Part shown: in pieces, positions 32,412 to 33,347 of the stretch
Layout: the number at the start of each line of letters is the position of its first letter
How positions within the stretch are numbered: position 1 is the first letter of the stretch
Assembly: GCF_000827555.1 (NCBI RefSeq)
Contig: NZ_CDOI01000167.1
Span: 1 to 33,347, forward strand
DNA: 33,347 nucleotides
Source: Capnocytophaga canis
GTDB lineage: Bacteria; Bacteroidota; Bacteroidia; Flavobacteriales; Flavobacteriaceae
Direction: 5' to 3'
The notes under the pieces: model-generated
Database searches by the model: none
Seen by the model: the letters and a program-made list of their open reading frames with translations, nothing else
Told to the model about the DNA's origin: nothing
Position numbers and translations under genes: made by a program

Positions 32412-32448
32412 GTAGGTTTCTTTCAATTTATTTCAATTGAAAACCTAC
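32412..32448 (-). terminator. Possible terminator of the small secreted protein gene
   Basis: On the minus strand GTAGGTTT pairs with AAACCTAC (8 bp) and an inner TCAATT/AATTGA pair extends the stem. The following sequence (AGCTATTATATTATTTTAC) is only moderately T-rich, so termination is less certain than for other hairpins here. Confidence 0.5.
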
Positions 32449-32460
32449 TATCAGAAAAAA

Positions 32461-32832
32461 TTAGCTTAAATGAATTCTTAAACACCTGAAAAGTATGTAT
32501 TTAGGAGGAGCATTTGCAGAGTTTTGATTAAAATACTCCTTTTTTATTTTCGCATCAAAAGCAAATATCTCAGTAGAACAAAGCAAATCATTCTCTTGAT
32601 TATCAGAAACATTGAGAGCATATTCCGTACGAGTTTTTTGATTCTCAACTACAAGATTTTGACATTGAAATGAATAGGCCGTGGTTCTATTTTTATGAAG
32701 CGGTTTAAAAAATGATATTTCAGCACTATCAAAAAGAATTCCTTTCGCAGTACAGGGCGTAAGCGAAAACAAAATGAACATTCCCCAAAAAAGGAACTTA
32801 ACTTTTTTAATATGTAACAACAACTCTTTCAC
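32461..32832 (-). CDS. Small secreted protein of unknown function
   Basis: The frame from GTG 32832 gives 123 residues; further upstream in-frame it reaches a TTG at 32859, but that codon overlaps a TACATTTG promoter box, so a start at the GTG or one of the next TTG codons is more likely. The N-terminus is a signal peptide (basic LLLHIKKVK, hydrophobic FLFWGMFILFSLTPCTA). The mature part is polar, with scattered aromatic residues and two or three cysteines (FQCQNLVVENQK, LLCSTEIFAFDAK, FRCLRIHLS). No family is recognised. The gene is divergent from the TonB-receptor gene at the right edge. Moderate confidence because of the unusual start. Confidence 0.6.
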   Translation of the reverse strand: MKELLLHIKKVKFLFWGMFILFSLTPCTAKGILFDSAEISFFKPLHKNRTTAYSFQCQNLVVENQKTRTEYALNVSDNQENDLLCSTEIFAFDAKIKKEYFNQNSANAPPKYILFRCLRIHLS

Positions 32833-32856
32833 GGATTTTGAGAATGCGTTATTGGG

Positions 32857-32864
32857 CAAATGTA
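32857..32864 (-). promoter_or_regulatory. Putative -7 promoter box of the small secreted protein gene
   Basis: The minus strand reads TACATTTG (TAnnTTTG match). It covers the alternative TTG start at 32859 and ends 24 bases before the GTG at 32832. Confidence 0.5.
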
Positions 32865-32951
32865 CATTTTTTTTGAATAAAATTTCTGATTTTTTGTAAC
32901 ATTTTCCGTTTTTCTGCGTCTTTAAGGGTAGAAACCAATAATCAATATCAT

Positions 32952-33347
32952 ATGAAAACCACGTTATCCTTTTTATGTTTACTTTTTGCTACTGTTCTTT
33001 ACTCTCAAGAAATCACCCTTTCGGGAGAAGTGAAAAATCAACAGCAAAAACCCGCTGAGTTTCTGAATGTCATCTTAAAGAAAGACGGAAAACCCGTACA
33101 CGGAGCACTTACTGATGTTTCGGGAAAATTTTCTGTAAAAATCCCGAAAGGTGATTACACCCTCATTTTAGAACAATTCGGAACGGAACTTTTCAGCAAA
33201 AACGTATCACTTTCTAAAAATACTGATTTAGGAGTTATAAAAATTGATGAGTCTATTCAGATGGAAGCCGTAACTGTTGAAGGTCGTAAAAAACTTGTAG
33301 AACAAAAAGTGGACAGAATTGTTTTCAACGTAGAAAATTCTGTTCAA
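32952..33347 (+). CDS. TonB-dependent receptor-like protein, N-terminal part
   Basis: An open frame from ATG 32952 runs off the right edge; 132 residues are visible. The signal peptide (MKTTLSFLCLLFATVLYSQ) is followed by a carboxypeptidase-regulatory-like beta-sandwich (about 21-100): EITLSGEVKNQQQKPAEFLN, then GALTDVSGKFSVKIPKGDYT. Next comes the connector QMEAVTVEGRKKLVEQKVDR leading to the plug domain. This is the same architecture as the receptor at 15241-17628, including the similar VEGRK connector, so the two belong to the same outer-membrane family. No -7 box is evident upstream. The substrate is unknown and the barrel is not in the window. Confidence 0.88.
   Translation, partial: MKTTLSFLCLLFATVLYSQEITLSGEVKNQQQKPAEFLNVILKKDGKPVHGALTDVSGKFSVKIPKGDYTLILEQFGTELFSKNVSLSKNTDLGVIKIDESIQMEAVTVEGRKKLVEQKVDRIVFNVENSVQ

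Noticed and set aside
1-33347. tRNA, rRNA, riboswitch, transposase, integrase, attachment site or replication origin
   Set aside because: Reading both strands, I found no sequence that I could support as any of these.

Overview
The window looks like chromosomal DNA of a flavobacterium (phylum Bacteroidota), most likely Capnocytophaga or a close relative. It is AT-rich, most genes lack Shine-Dalgarno sequences, and many starts are preceded by the Bacteroidota-type -7 box TAnnTTTG. The proteins fit this too: SusC-like and FecA-like TonB-dependent receptors, a HmuY-type heme lipoprotein, YceI and POT proteins, and two lipoproteins with a K-D-acidic tail after the lipid cysteine like the Capnocytophaga surface-export signal. 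The genus is an inference; no rRNA or other marker lies in the window.

Layout. 1-5.1 kb: a secreted Lys/Glu/Ala coiled-coil protein, uracil-DNA glycosylase (ung, minus), MutS2 and a stand-alone Aer-type PAS protein. 5.2-8.7 kb: a TM2 protein (minus), a YceI lipoprotein, RpoN (sigma-54, minus) and a GlsB/YeaQ membrane protein (minus). 9.0-11.7 kb: a two-gene heme-uptake operon (HmuR-like receptor, HmuY-like lipoprotein). 12.1-15.1 kb: a PpiD/SurA-like periplasmic foldase and exonuclease III. 15.2-21.9 kb, all minus: a large outer-membrane receptor, a lipoprotein, a secreted endonuclease/phosphatase-fold protein, RNase HII and aminodeoxychorismate synthase component I. 22.1-27.6 kb, all minus: a DUF4143-type AAA ATPase carrying an apparent frameshift, an outer-membrane beta-barrel protein, a 591-residue coiled-coil lipoprotein and a ParE/RelE-like toxin-antitoxin pair. 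27.8-33.3 kb: aspartate-semialdehyde dehydrogenase, a POT peptide transporter with a 200-residue insertion, a DoxD-DoxA fusion, a small secreted protein, and the start of another TonB-dependent receptor that runs off the right edge.

The most unusual structure is a family of AT-rich repeats in four intergenic gaps (about 19.76-19.93, 21.90-22.10, 23.70-23.90 and 27.58-27.79 kb). Each contains a near-identical 56-bp core plus tandem 20-bp or 41-bp units built around GTAATTCGTAATT. The third core is inverted relative to the others, so the frameshifted ATPase gene is bracketed by inverted copies. Several rho-independent terminators and TAnnTTTG boxes can be read directly, and the boxes correct several translation starts. 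I found no tRNA, rRNA, CRISPR array, transposase, integrase or prophage. Most of the window is ordinary core genome; no complete undescribed system is evident, but the repeat family, the lipoprotein/barrel pair and the PAS protein merit a second look.
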